From NCBI RefSeq assembly GCF_003268655.1, contig NZ_CP029642.1, positions 1,736,001 to 1,800,000 on the forward strand: DNA of 64,000 nt, given 5' to 3'. The translations under genes and the position numbers were made by a program. Source of the stretch: Arthrobacter dokdonellae (GTDB lineage Bacteria; Actinomycetota; Actinomycetes; Actinomycetales; Micrococcaceae). Under the pieces are notes generated by a model. It worked only from the letters and a program-made list of their open reading frames with translations, was not told the origin of the DNA and did not search any database. Below are positions 43,957 through 53,709 of this stretch, piece by piece; positions within the stretch are counted from its first letter, which is position 1; each line of letters begins with the position of its first letter.

Positions 43957-45150
43957 ATGGCATTCGCACGGCGGTTGGCCCGGCTGGGCACGGAGACGGC
44001 GTTCGCGGTCTCGCAGGCTGCGGCGGAGTGGGCCGCACACGGACATCGCGTCTACCCGTTCCACCTCGGCGACATCGACCTGGCGACGCCCGGGAACATT
44101 GTCGAGGCCCTGGACAAGGCCATTGCCGACGGCAACACGGGGTACTGCCCCGCTGCCGGCATACCGCTGCTGCGCGAAGTGCTCGCCGAAGACATCGGGC
44201 TCAAACGAGGCATGACGATCGATCCCGGGCAGGTGACAGTGCATCCGGGTGGCAAGCCGGTGATTGGCAAGTTCGTGCAGACGGTCATGGATCCCGATGA
44301 CGAAGTCCTGTACCCCAACCCCGGGTACCCGATTTACGAGAGCCAGATCGAGTACCACGGGGGCATCGCCCGACCGTACCGCTACCTCCCCACCCAGACA
44401 GGATTCGCCATCGACCTCGCACAGGTGGAGGCGATGATCGGCCCCAAGACCAAGGCCATCATCTATAACGACCTGCAGAATCCCCTAGGGGCCGAATCCA
44501 CCGACGAGGAACGCAGGGCCATTGCCGACCTGGCCCAGCAGCACAACCTGTGGGTTCTCTCCGATGAGGCATATTTTGAGATGCGCTATTCGGGCACGTC
44601 GCGATCGATTGCGGCGCTCCCCGGAATGGCGGAACGCACCGTCATCTTGTACACGTTCAGCAAGAAGTTCGCCATGACCGGCTGGCGGCTGGGGTGCGCC
44701 GTTGCACCGCCGGAAGTCTCCAAGGCGTTCGCCAAGCTCAACACCAATGACGAGTCCTGCACGGCACACTTCGTCCAGCATGCCGGCGTCGAGGCGATCC
44801 TTGGTGACCAGTCCGGCCCCCGGGCGATCCTGGCGGAGCTGGCAGCCCGGCGCGACGCCACCGCGGACCTGCTCAACGCCATGCCCGGCGTCACCGTTGC
44901 CAAGCCGAATGCAACGTTCTATCTCTTCCCGGACGTGACCGAGGCAATGGCGATCAAGGGCATCACCGACCTGCCGGACTTCGCCACCGAGGCACTGCAC
45001 GCGACGGGTGTGTCGTTCTGCACCAGGCTGCATTTCGGCCGGCCCCAGCCGGGGGAGGACCGCTTGTATGCCCGGCTCGCCTATTCCGGCCTCCCCGTCG
45101 ATGACATCCAGGAAGGTTTGAGCCGGCTCAAGGCCTGGATCGAAGCGTAA
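43957..45150 (+). CDS. PLP-dependent class I/II aminotransferase
   Basis: The 397-residue fold-type I aminotransferase has GYCPAAGIPLLREVLA near the N-terminus, the cofactor Asn/Asp in YNDLQNPLGAES and LSDEAYFEMRY, the PLP lysine in FSKKFAMTGWRLG, and the carboxylate-binding Arg in ARLAYSG. It resembles aspartate/aromatic-type aminotransferases. I chose ATG 43957 because GAGG (43947-43950) precedes it. It is divergent from the 2-hydroxyacid dehydrogenase and bracketed with it by two tRNA-Asn genes. A shared amino-acid/hydroxy-acid conversion is plausible but unproven. Confidence 0.85.
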   Translation: MAFARRLARLGTETAFAVSQAAAEWAAHGHRVYPFHLGDIDLATPGNIVEALDKAIADGNTGYCPAAGIPLLREVLAEDIGLKRGMTIDPGQVTVHPGGKPVIGKFVQTVMDPDDEVLYPNPGYPIYESQIEYHGGIARPYRYLPTQTGFAIDLAQVEAMIGPKTKAIIYNDLQNPLGAESTDEERRAIADLAQQHNLWVLSDEAYFEMRYSGTSRSIAALPGMAERTVILYTFSKKFAMTGWRLGCAVAPPEVSKAFAKLNTNDESCTAHFVQHAGVEAILGDQSGPRAILAELAARRDATADLLNAMPGVTVAKPNATFYLFPDVTEAMAIKGITDLPDFATEALHATGVSFCTRLHFGRPQPGEDRLYARLAYSGLPVDDIQEGLSRLKAWIEA

Positions 45151-45254
45151 GGCCGCCCGTGTCGCCAGGCCCGGGAATTTCGGACGGCAGCCGGTAGGAA
45201 TTGACGCGTTTTGGCTTTTTCGAAAATGCGCTGCTAATCTAATGTCTGCTTCAT

Positions 45255-45330
45255 TCCTCCGTAGCTCAATTGGCAGAGCATTCGACTGTTAATCGAAGGG
45301 TTACTGGTTCAAGTCCAGTCGGAGGAGCCA
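45255..45330 (+). tRNA. tRNA-Asn (GTT), copy 2
   Basis: Acceptor TCCTCCG/CGGAGGA with all interior arms identical to the copy at 42735, anticodon GTT, and encoded CCA at 45328-45330. A second asparagine tRNA 2.5 kb from the first suggests duplication. Confidence 0.97.
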
Positions 45331-45332
45331 TG

Positions 45333-45371
45333 ACTAAACCCCCGCACTCGGGCCGAGTGCGGGGGTTTAGT
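45333..45371 (+). terminator. tRNA-Asn terminator
   Basis: A nearly unbroken palindrome with an 18-bp stem (ACTAAACCCCCGCACTCG with its complement) and a very short loop, starting 2 nt after the tRNA. It shares its GC core with the terminator of copy 1. Confidence 0.9.
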
Positions 45372-45572
45372 CATTTAATCCGCCCGAAAAAAGTCAGCCG
45401 CCCCGGCAAACGGCTGCAACGTTAGAATTGGACAGGTGCAACATCTGCGGCAGCCGCCGCCGTTGAAATCGCCGCCATCATCCTGGGCCTGGCGGGCCTG
45501 TTGATCGAACGCCGCCAGTCACCGGCGGCTCCCGGCGTGAAACCGCGATCTGGGGGCGGAATGCCAGCGGGC
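45372..45572. other. Gap between tRNA-Asn copy 2 and the frameshifted gene
   Basis: No intact gene. A plus-strand stretch (about 45445-45510) encodes AAVEIAAIILGLAGLLIERR, resembling a membrane helix with a basic end, but it follows a stop and lacks a start; it may be a remnant. A CAGCCG/CGGCTG hairpin lies at 45395-45416. Confidence 0.35.
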
Positions 45573-47983
45573 CTAGGGCAGGATCTTCACGTCCGGGCTG
45601 AACGCCGCCAGGAACCGGTCCCGAAAGCCGCTCATGGGCCACAACGGCGCATCGTGGCCGGGCTCCATGCCCGCCTTCCAGCCCCATGCCGAAATCCGGT
45701 CCATGACCGGTGGGTCGTGGGCAAGGATCGAGACCGGGACGTCGCGGCCCGAGCCGGCACCGGACACCTGGGCGCTGGGCTGGTGGTCGCCCAGGACAAT
45801 CATCACCAGGTTCGGGTCGGGATGGGCAGCCACAAAGGAGAAGATGGTTCCCAGCGAATATTCAACGGACTGGCCGTAGAGGGCCTTGACCTTGCCGGGG
45901 TCGCCCAAGGGGCGTCCAGGGCGTGTGGCTGGACACGAGGTCGATCTCCGCCATGACGGGACCCCTGCCGGCCGGCGCCAGTTCCAGCCGCTGGAAGGCG
46001 GAGAGAACATATTGGTCGGGCATGGCCGCGTAGCTGAACTTTGGTCCGCCGTAGCCGACGTTGCGCGAATCGTACAGTGCATCAAACTGGTAGAACCGTG
46101 CGCCCTGGGGCCAGTCGGTGGTGTCGGAAGGGACATCGGAAACGGTCCGCCAGCCTGCCTGCGAAAAGGCCCCGGTAAGGGTGGTCCGGTTGCTGGTCAG
46201 CAGCTGGTTGTAGCGCTGTTGACTGTCCACCCACAATCCGGACTGCAGCGTGGAGTGTGCCAGCCAGCTCGCTCCGCCAAACGTCGGCGACGTCAGGAAG
46301 GCGCTGCGGGAGGAAAAACCTGCAGCCCGCAAGCTGGCGTTTCCGTCCCTGAGCGTGGCGGTCACGCCCGGGGCGAGCGCCGGATCCTCCAGGGCAACGC
46401 GGCCGTAGCTCTCCACAAAGACCAGCAGCACGTCCTTGCCCTTCAGTGCCGTCAGCAGGCCCGTCTGGGAGCGACCTCCACCGGCGGCCGGATCGCCACC
46501 GGAACCCAGGCCGTCACCTGCGGCCGAACTGCCGCCGGCAATTGCGGCACCGGCCGGGTCCCGCGCGAGCTCGGCGGCAAAGGCTGCGCGGTCGGCCAGA
46601 CCGTCCTGCACGCGGACAGCCAGGGACCGGACCAGCCCGGCCGTGCCAAACGATGCCGCAGGCACGCCGGGTGCGGACTGCAGGCCGGAGACGGCTGCCA
46701 GCGCCCACACCACTGCGAAGCCGGCGGCACCGCGAAGCGATACGCCGCGGTGGGCAGCCACCGCACCCGTCAGGCGAAGCACGGAAAGCGGTAGGAGGAA
46801 CAAGGCAGCGGCCGCAAACAGCAGCGCACCCGCCACGACGGCAACGGCCCCGGCCGGGCCGATGGAATCGCCGATCACCCCGAGCCCGGGCCCAAAGTAA
46901 TACCAGTCGTTGACGGGGTCAAAGGGGCGGTCGAACGCCATAAAGAAGGCCATGTCCAGGGCCTTCCCCACTGCGGCCAGACCAAGAAAGAGGCCGATGG
47001 CCAACGCCGCCGCCTTCCGCCATGCCCGCGGCAGGAAGGCGGCCGGCACGATGGCAAGGACCTCCAGGGGCAGGCCCACAAACACCGTCGGCACGACCTG
47101 CCCCCAGTGTTGCGGCGCCAGCAGCACACCCCAGACCGCAATGCCCGCGGTCACCGTGAGCGCCGCGGGCGGCACAACAACGCCGCCACGTGGGTGGCCG
47201 ACGCGTGAACCCGCGCCGGAACCCCTGCCCGCGGAATCCGCGCCCACGGCATCACCGGCCTCGGCATCACCGGCCTCGTGGCGGTTCCGCCACAGCCACC
47301 AGGATTCCCGCCCAAACGATTCCGCCAGCAGCACCAGCGCGGCGCCAAGCAGAACGGCCATGAAGGCACGGGGCAGGACATCCGCCGCTGCGACCGCCAG
47401 TGCCAGGCCCTGCACCACCGCAACCACCTTGTTCCAATGGCGTGGGGGCGCCGATCCGCGCAGCCACGCCAGGAACCAGCCGGCTGCGACGAACACGTAT
47501 CGGGCCAGCCCGATCGCCAGCACCCAGGGTCCGAATTTCGGCGCGGCATATACGCTCATCACCAAGACGAGAAACGCGTCAACCTCCATGTCAAAGCGCG
47601 CGCCCAGCTCCGACGTCGTCCCCGTGCGGCGCGCGACGTGGCCGTCAACGGCGTCCAGGGCGATGACGGCAAAGGCCAAGGACACAAGAACGGCGACGGC
47701 GCCCGGCCGAAGGGCCGGGCCGCCGGCCGGGGCAGCCAGAAGGTCCGCCACGAGCGCGGCGGCGCCCCCGGCCAGGACGCAGCAGCGTGACCCAGTCCGC
47801 CGGTCCCAGGCCGCCGTGGTTCCTGCGGGCAATGGCGCCGGCCAGCAAACCGTTCGCCGCCATGGCGGCGGCAAGGCCGATGCCCCAGCGGGCGGAGCCG
47901 AGGCCAAATGCCAGGGAGAGCGCGGACAGGAACGCCAGCTGGGACAGGAGCCCGGCGGCCGGGCCGCACTGAACCGAACGCAC
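45573..47983 (-). pseudogene. CDP-alcohol phosphotransferase-sulfatase fusion, broken by two frameshifts
   Basis: Three frames in series encode one protein of about 800 residues. GTG 47983 has a strong AAAGGGAGG site upstream. Frame 1 runs from MRSVQCGPAAG to PADWVTLLR (near 47785); frame 2 from VLAGGAAALVADL to SSHTPWTPLG (near 45905); frame 3 from DPGKVKALYGQ to the stop at 45573. Part 1 has the complete CDP-alcohol motif (DAVDGHVARR...G...D...D) with several helices. Part 2 is a membrane-anchored sulfatase/alkaline-phosphatase-type domain with FVESYGRVAL and GDHQPS. Both shifts fall in GC-rich runs, so sequencing error is possible; if real, the gene is inactive. It diverges from the operon at 48069 and probably belongs to the same pathway. 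Confidence 0.8.
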
Positions 47984-48068
47984 GGCGCCTCCCTTTGGCT
48001 GACGGTATCAGTATTAGGATAGGGGCAATCCTGGGCCTGTCCGGGAAACGAACGGGGGTGGACTTCCT

Positions 48069-49058
48069 GTGGGCGATGAGGCATTCGCGTTCTGGCTCCG
48101 TGTCCCCGGTGCCGGCGAGATCCGCCCGGAAAGGCTCCGCGCGCCGGGCCCGGACGAGGTGCTGGTGCGGACCCTGTATTCGGGGGTCAGCCGGGCCAGC
48201 GAGGCACTCGTGTTCCGTGGCGGCGTTCAGGCAGGCCAGCGCGACGCCATGCGCGCCCCCTTCCAGGACGGACATTTTCCGGGGCCGGTCAAGTACGGCT
48301 ACCTCAACGTCGGTGTGGTGGAACAAGGGCCGCCGGAGCTGCTGGGCCGCACCGTGTTTTGCCTCTTCCCGCACCAAAGCGCCTACGTGGTGCCGGCCTC
48401 GGCCGTCCTGGTGGTGCCCGACGGCGTCCCCGCCCGGCGCGCCGTGCTGGCCGGCACGGTGGAGACGGCCGTGAATGCGCTCTGGGATGCTGCGCCGCTG
48501 GTGGGGGACAGCGTTGCGGTGGTGGGCGCCGGGATGGTGGGCTGTGCCGTGGCGCGCCTGCTCAACCGGATTCCGGCCGTGCAGGCGACACTGGTCGACA
48601 CCGACCCTGGAAAGGCCGCAGTGGCGCAGGCGCTGGGTGTCCGGTTCGCACTGCCCGGTGCGGCCCCCGCCGCGGCTGCGGGCGCAGACCTCGCCTTCCA
48701 CGCCAGCGGCACGTCGGCCGGACTCCAGCTCGCCCTTGACCTGCTCGCTCCGGAGGGCTCCGTCGTCGATTTGAGCTGGTACGGCGACGCCCCGGTGCGG
48801 CTGTCCCTGGGCGGCGCCTTCCACTCCGGGCGGCTGGCCATCCGCTCCAGCCAGGTGGGCGCAGTCGCCCCTGCCCGCCGCCGCAACCGCAGCACCGGGC
48901 AGCGGCTGGCCCTCGCCCTGGATCTGCTCCGCGACCCGGCCTTTGACGCGCTGCTGACGGGGACGACGCCGTTCCACGAGCTCCCCGCCGTCATGCCCCG
49001 CCTGGCAGACGGCAGCCTGCCCGCACTGTGCCACGTCATATCGTATGGAAACGGGTAA
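48069..49058 (+). CDS. Medium-chain dehydrogenase/reductase-like protein
   Basis: The 329-residue protein has the MDR layout: a GroES-like N-terminal domain with [15 protein letters not shown], then a Rossmann domain with [17 protein letters not shown]. The catalytic zinc Cys and the GHE motif of classical zinc alcohol dehydrogenases are absent (the matching stretch is SGVSRASE), so a zinc-free reductase is more likely. The GTG start faces the divergent fusion gene 85 bp away. Its end lies 4 bp before the chosen start of the pterin-synthase homologue, so it is the first gene of a compact four-gene operon. Substrate unknown. Confidence 0.8.
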   Translation: MGDEAFAFWLRVPGAGEIRPERLRAPGPDEVLVRTLYSGVSRASEALVFRGGVQAGQRDAMRAPFQDGHFPGPVKYGYLNVGVVEQGPPELLGRTVFCLFPHQSAYVVPASAVLVVPDGVPARRAVLAGTVETAVNALWDAAPLVGDSVAVVGAGMVGCAVARLLNRIPAVQATLVDTDPGKAAVAQALGVRFALPGAAPAAAAGADLAFHASGTSAGLQLALDLLAPEGSVVDLSWYGDAPVRLSLGGAFHSGRLAIRSSQVGAVAPARRRNRSTGQRLALALDLLRDPAFDALLTGTTPFHELPAVMPRLADGSLPALCHVISYGNG

Positions 49059-49062
49059 AGCC

Positions 49063-49461
49063 ATGTTCAGCGTCAGCGTCCGCGATCACATGATGATCGC
49101 CCACAGTTTCACCGGCGAGTCCTTTGGTCCGGCCCGGCGCCTGCACGGGGCCACCTACGTCATCGACGCAACCTTCAAGCGGGCGGAGCTCGGGGGCAGC
49201 GGGACGGTGGTGGACATCGGCACGGCCGCTGCCCAACTCCATGCCGTTGTGGAGGAACTTGGCTACCGCAACCTCGACGACGATCCCGCCTTTTCCGGGC
49301 GCAACACCACCACCGAGATGCTGGCCAAGGAGGTGGCGGACCGGCTGGCCGCACGCATCCAGGCAGGCGGCCTGGGCCCGGAGGCGTTCCAGCTGGACGG
49401 CCTCGCAGTCACCCTGCACGAATCCCACATTGCCTGGGCCAGCTACGAGCGTGCGCTGTGA
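49063..49461 (+). CDS. 6-pyruvoyl/6-carboxytetrahydropterin synthase homologue with altered active site
   Basis: The 132-residue protein has the small PTPS/QueD fold: [36 protein letters not shown] (the PTSE-like helix) and [12 protein letters not shown] (the pterin-anchoring Glu). Against E. coli QueD (recalled), the second zinc His of HGH is Ala (HGA), the catalytic Cys before it is missing, and the DHHxLN acid/base segment is replaced by RNLDDDP. Zinc binding and standard catalysis are therefore doubtful. It may be a repurposed enzyme. I chose ATG 49063; ATG 49045 is possible. It overlaps the next gene by 4 nt. Confidence 0.8.
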   Translation: MFSVSVRDHMMIAHSFTGESFGPARRLHGATYVIDATFKRAELGGSGTVVDIGTAAAQLHAVVEELGYRNLDDDPAFSGRNTTTEMLAKEVADRLAARIQAGGLGPEAFQLDGLAVTLHESHIAWASYERAL

Positions 49462-50585
49462 ACACCGTGCACGTCGTGGTTCCCGAGGGCATCGACGATC
49501 CGGCACGGCCCAGCGGGGGCAACACCTATGACCGGCGGATGTGCCGGGAGCTGGCGGCCGGGGGCTGGACCGTGGTGGAGCATGCCGTGCCCGGCGCCTG
49601 GCCGGAGCCGGACGCCTCCTGCGCCGCGGCGCTCGCCGCCGTGCTGGACGGCCTGCCGCGCGGGGCCACCGTGCTCCTCGACGGCCTCCTCGCGCCGTGC
49701 GTCCGCGACCAGACGGCGCTCGCGGCCCGGCTGGCACTGGTGCTGCTGGTGCACATGGTCCCGCGCGCCAGGAACGACGGAGGGACGGCCGGCAGCGCGC
49801 GCAGCGGCACGTCCGGGGCAACCAGGGGCCTGCCCAACGAGGTCCTGGCGGCCGCCGCCGCCGTCGTCGCCACCAGCCTGTGGGCACGGTCGCGCCTGGT
49901 TAACGCTTTTGACGTGCACGAGGGCAGGGTCCACGTCGTCGAACCCGGGGTGGACGGGGCACCCACCGCGCCGGGGACGGCCAGCGGCGGCAGGCTGCTG
50001 TGTGTGGCCGCGGTGACCCCCACCAAGGGCCTCGACATTTTGCTGGAGGCACTGTCCGGCGTCGCGGGACTTGACTGGGACTGCACCTGTGCCGGCGCCC
50101 TGGACATGGAGCCCGCCTTCGCCGCGGACATGCTCCGGAAGGTCCGCAACGGCGACCTGGCCGGCCGGGTCCACTTTCCCGGACCCCGCAACGGCGCTGA
50201 GCTGGATGCCCTCTACGCGACGGCGGACGTGCTGGTCCTTGCGTCCAGGGAGGAAAGCTACGGAATGGCCATCGCCGAGGCGCTGGTCCGCGGCATCCCC
50301 GTCATCGCCCCGCAGGTCGGCGGCGTGCCCGGGACGCTCGGCCGAACCGCGTCGGGGACCGTGCCGGGCATCGTCGTTGCGCCGGAGGATCCGGAAGCAC
50401 TCGCCGGCGCAGTGCGCGCATGGCTGGGCGATGGAGCGTTGCGCCGTCGGCTGCGCGCCGCGGCCCTCGAACGGCGCACCGAACTGCTGGCACGGAGCTG
50501 GGAGGCGGCCGCGGGCCGGCTTGCCGGGGTTCTTTCCGGCGCGGCGCCTGCCCGCGCGGCCCGGGAAAGGCCCTGGGATGGCTGA
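49458..50585 (+). CDS. Glycosyltransferase family 4
   Basis: A 375-residue GT-B-fold enzyme: the N-terminal acceptor domain ends near residue 160, then [17 protein letters not shown] begins the nucleotide-sugar domain, with the EX7E motif in [18 protein letters not shown] and a conserved VGGVPG. It transfers a sugar from a nucleotide donor, with retention of configuration (family knowledge). The acceptor is unknown; an organic cofactor-like or lipid product of the neighbouring genes is possible. GTG start, coupled to the genes before and after. Confidence 0.9.
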   Translation: MNTVHVVVPEGIDDPARPSGGNTYDRRMCRELAAGGWTVVEHAVPGAWPEPDASCAAALAAVLDGLPRGATVLLDGLLAPCVRDQTALAARLALVLLVHMVPRARNDGGTAGSARSGTSGATRGLPNEVLAAAAAVVATSLWARSRLVNAFDVHEGRVHVVEPGVDGAPTAPGTASGGRLLCVAAVTPTKGLDILLEALSGVAGLDWDCTCAGALDMEPAFAADMLRKVRNGDLAGRVHFPGPRNGAELDALYATADVLVLASREESYGMAIAEALVRGIPVIAPQVGGVPGTLGRTASGTVPGIVVAPEDPEALAGAVRAWLGDGALRRRLRAAALERRTELLARSWEAAAGRLAGVLSGAAPARAARERPWDG

Positions 50586-51267
50586 ACGGCCGTACACGCT
50601 GTTGAGCTGCTGCATGTCCATCGACGGCTACATTGACGACGCCGGTCCTGGCCGCCTGGTGCTCTCGAACGACTCCGACTTTGACCGCGTGGACGGGGTG
50701 CGCGCCTCATGCGACGCGATCCTGGTGGGTGCGGCCACCATCCGCGCCGACAACCCCCGCCTCCTGGTGCGCAGCCCCGCGCTGACCGACGCCCGGGTGG
50801 CCCGCGGCCTCACGCCCTCGCCGGTGAAGGTGACAGTGACCGACGTCGGGGACCTTGACCCGGCCGCCAGCTTCTTCGCCGCGGGCGGAGGGGAGAAGCT
50901 GGTCTACTGTGCGAGCCCGTCCGCGTCCGATCTCAGGAGGCGCCTGGGCGCGGCGGCCACGGTGATCGACACCGGTCCGCGGGTGTCGATGGAAACGGTG
51001 AGTGAGGATCTGCACGCCCGGGGGATCCGGCGGCTCATGGTCGAAGGCGGGGGCAGGGTCCACACCCAGTTCCTGGCCGGCGGGCTCGCCGATGAACTGC
51101 AACTCGTGGTGGCACCGTTTTTCGTCGGCGATTCCGGCGCGCCGCGGCTGGTGGGCGACGCGGCCTTTCCCTGGAATGCGGTCCGGCACGCCAGCCTGGC
51201 GCAGGCCGTGCCGATGGGCGATGTCGTCCTGCTACGCTACGCGCTCTCAGACCGGTTCGCAGGTTAG
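50578..51267 (+). CDS. RibD C-terminal-domain / dihydrofolate-reductase-like reductase
   Basis: The 229-residue protein matches the RibD_C (pyrimidine reductase) fold: SCCMSIDGYIDDAG, the NADPH-binding segment DAILVGAATIRADNPRLLVR, and VEGGGRVHTQFLAGGLADEL near the C-terminus. RibD-type enzymes reduce the ribosyl chain of a pyrimidine in riboflavin synthesis. No other riboflavin genes are near, and the deaminase half is absent, so it may act on another pteridine- or pyrimidine-like intermediate. ATG 50578 overlaps the end of the glycosyltransferase gene by 8 nt, with GGGAAAGG upstream. Confidence 0.85.
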   Translation: MAERPYTLLSCCMSIDGYIDDAGPGRLVLSNDSDFDRVDGVRASCDAILVGAATIRADNPRLLVRSPALTDARVARGLTPSPVKVTVTDVGDLDPAASFFAAGGGEKLVYCASPSASDLRRRLGAAATVIDTGPRVSMETVSEDLHARGIRRLMVEGGGRVHTQFLAGGLADELQLVVAPFFVGDSGAPRLVGDAAFPWNAVRHASLAQAVPMGDVVLLRYALSDRFAG

Positions 51268-51283
51268 GACCCCCGGGAAAGAG

Positions 51284-52582
51284 TTAGAGGCCCGGGACCG
51301 TGCGCGGCCGGACAATGAGCCAGAGGGCGGCCATGGCCAACAGGATCGCACCGCCCATGATGACGGCCATCGGGGTGGCGGTCTTCACGCCAATCAGGCC
51401 CACCACGGGCGTGATCATGCCGGCAAAGCCGAACGTGGCCGCCCCCAACAGCGAGGCCGCCGTGCCTGCCTGGCGGCCGTTGCGTGCCAGGCCCAGCACC
51501 TGCACGGACGGGAACATGAAGCCGGTGGCCGCGATGAAGAACCACAGTGGAACGATCACGCCCCACAATCCAAGGTGCAGTTGGTCGGACACCACCATGG
51601 CGGCGGCCGCGGCAACCTGGGCCACGGTGGCTCCGGCAATGACCCACTGCGGACCCGTGTGACGCATGATGCGGGCGGCCGTCTGCACGCCCGCCACGAC
51701 GCCCAGGGAATTGACGGCAAAGAGGAAGCCGTACTCCTGCGGGCTGAAGCCGTACGTTGTCTGGAACAGGAACGTCGACGCCGAAAGATAGGTGAAGAGG
51801 GCGGCAAAGTTCAGGCCGCCCACGAACAGGGTGCCAACAAAGATCCGGTCGCTGAACACGGCCTTGTAGCGGTCGGCGACCCGCACGCCGTCGGACGTGC
51901 GACGTTCCAGGGGCAGCGTCTCAACGATGAACACAAACGCGGCCACCACCACCAGGGCCCCGTAACCGGCCAGGAACCAGAAGATGCCGGGCCAGTCCAT
52001 GATACCCAGCAGCTGGGAGCCGATCACGGGGGCAAAAATGGGAGCCATGCCGTTAACCAGGGCCATGTAGGAAAACATGCGGACCAGGCGGTAGCCGCCG
52101 AAGAGGTCGCGGATCATGGCCATGGCAACCACGCCGCCACCGGCGGCGCCGATGCCCTGCAGGACCCGGAACACGCCCAACATCGTGATGTCGGTGGACA
52201 GGGCCGCGCCCACCGAGGCCGCCACGTGGAGGGTCGTGGCAAGGATCAGCGGCATCCGCCGCCCGAACTTGTCGCTGAAAGGGCCCACCAGCAGCTGTCC
52301 CGCGGCAAAACCGACGGTGGTGGCCGTGAGGGTCAGCTGCACCGCCGCGGCGCTGACGTTCAGCTCGTGGCCGATGACGGGGAAGGCCGGCAGATAAAGG
52401 TCAATCGTGAACGGGCCAAGCGCGGTGAGCAGGCCGAGCACCAGGACGTAGATGAGTTTTTGCCGGTGGGACAGGCTGTCGCCGGGGTGGGTCGGGGAAG
52501 ACAAGGACGCGATTCCTAGCGGGCTGGAAGAAACGGGGAAAGTCGGTGCGGTCCCTGCCAAGGCACAACACGAAAGTCCCAT
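51284..52582 (-). CDS. Bcr/CflA-type MFS multidrug efflux transporter
   Basis: A 12-helix major facilitator of the DHA1 Bcr/CflA group. Visible signs are ALGPFTIDLYLPAFP in helix 1, the motif A loop GPFSDKFGRRMPL between helices 2 and 3, and RVLQGIGAAGGGVVAMAM in helix 4-5 (motif C-like). The group exports bicyclomycin, chloramphenicol and other compounds. From ATG 52582 the product is 432 residues, but the first 25 are poorly conserved. TTG 52504, with AGGA upstream, would start close to the usual N-terminus (SSPTHPGDSLSHRQ). The gene is convergent with the RibD-like gene. Confidence 0.88.
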   Translation of the reverse strand: MGLSCCALAGTAPTFPVSSSPLGIASLSSPTHPGDSLSHRQKLIYVLVLGLLTALGPFTIDLYLPAFPVIGHELNVSAAAVQLTLTATTVGFAAGQLLVGPFSDKFGRRMPLILATTLHVAASVGAALSTDITMLGVFRVLQGIGAAGGGVVAMAMIRDLFGGYRLVRMFSYMALVNGMAPIFAPVIGSQLLGIMDWPGIFWFLAGYGALVVVAAFVFIVETLPLERRTSDGVRVADRYKAVFSDRIFVGTLFVGGLNFAALFTYLSASTFLFQTTYGFSPQEYGFLFAVNSLGVVAGVQTAARIMRHTGPQWVIAGATVAQVAAAAAMVVSDQLHLGLWGVIVPLWFFIAATGFMFPSVQVLGLARNGRQAGTAASLLGAATFGFAGMITPVVGLIGVKTATPMAVIMGGAILLAMAALWLIVRPRTVPGL

Positions 52583-52819
52583 GGTATGCGCATATTGTTG
52601 AGGGCTGGAACGCCGCGCGGGTGATGGTTTCCGCGACGGAAATTCCCGTGACACAAAGGCGCCAACACCGGGGTTGTCGCCGGTATTCCGCGGCAAGTGG
52701 AATCCTTGCAGACGATGGATGGTAATTTTGTGTTTACGGCAGCGCCGCAGCAGTTGGGGCGCAAAAAGATTCCGCCGCCTTGGTAAATGGGCGGGGAACC
52801 AAATATTGGAGGCGGTTCC

Positions 52820-53653
52820 ATGGCAGTGGCGCATCAAATAGTGCACAGCGGCTCGGAAGTACGCTCGGGACCGGACGGCCCCACCCTGGTGGAAGCGATC
52901 AAGACCACCGCCCGGCTCGTGCCACGCCAGGTCACCGACGAGATTGAGCTGGCCAAGCTTGAACTACGCGACAAGAAAGCCAAGGTGGGCGGTCTCGCCG
53001 CCTTCAGCGTCATCGCCCTCGTCTTTCTGGCACTCCTGGTGATCGCACTGGTGGTTGCGGCCATTGCCGGGCTCGCGACCATCCTGCCTCTCTGGCTCTC
53101 AGCGTTGGTCATCAGTGCCGCCCTGCTTGTGGTGATTGCCATGGCCGGGTTCGTGGCGTACCGCAAATTCAAGGCGCTGCTGCCGTTGATGCCCGAAGAC
53201 GCGTGGCGCGGGATCCGGCACGACCTGGGCATTGCCAGGGAAGGCCGCGACTTTGACGCCTCGACGCTTGAGCCGATGAGCAAGGCCGAAAAGAAGCTCA
53301 AAAAAGAGGGTGCGGAGATCGCCAAGGAGAAGGCCAAGGCGGAACAGGCAGCCAAGGCTGCCGAGCAAGGCCCCAAGGCGAGCCAGCCGGAGCTGGTCAA
53401 ACGCACCGCGGTACGCCGCGACCACCTGCTTTCCCTCCGGGAGGAGATGCTGGAGCAGGCGGACGTGAAGAAGGTGACCACCCACTTTGTGGACCTGGCC
53501 AAGGACAAGGCCAGCGAGTCCGCGCGGTCGGCTGCCAGCGGTGCGTTGTCTCAGGCAATGGAAACCGCCAAAACGCGATGGAAACCACTCACGGTGTTCG
53601 CCGTGTCGGCTGCCGCTTGCACTGTGTTCCTGCGAAAGTTGTTCAAGAAGTAA
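52820..53653 (+). CDS. Actinobacterial holin-family (Hol-Act super III type) membrane protein
   Basis: The 277-residue protein has an N-terminal amphipathic region (TARLVPRQVTDEIELAKLEL), two adjacent transmembrane helices (about 58-82 and 90-112), and a long Lys/Ala/Glu-rich helical C-terminal region (about 150-260). Another hydrophobic segment lies near the end (LTVFAVSAAACTVFL). The N-terminal part matches the phage-holin-family/DUF1469 group common on actinobacterial chromosomes, where a lytic role is not established. I chose ATG 52820 with TTGGAGG upstream. Confidence 0.75.
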   Translation: MAVAHQIVHSGSEVRSGPDGPTLVEAIKTTARLVPRQVTDEIELAKLELRDKKAKVGGLAAFSVIALVFLALLVIALVVAAIAGLATILPLWLSALVISAALLVVIAMAGFVAYRKFKALLPLMPEDAWRGIRHDLGIAREGRDFDASTLEPMSKAEKKLKKEGAEIAKEKAKAEQAAKAAEQGPKASQPELVKRTAVRRDHLLSLREEMLEQADVKKVTTHFVDLAKDKASESARSAASGALSQAMETAKTRWKPLTVFAVSAAACTVFLRKLFKK

Positions 53654-53709
53654 ATTCCATGGACATGCCGCCGGACAGCGGAGGACTGTTCCATTAGCTG
53701 CGGGGAGAG

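Noticed and set aside
45433..45572. Small plus-strand membrane peptide after tRNA-Asn copy 2
   Set aside because: No start codon after an in-frame stop; kept only as a possible remnant in the gap note.
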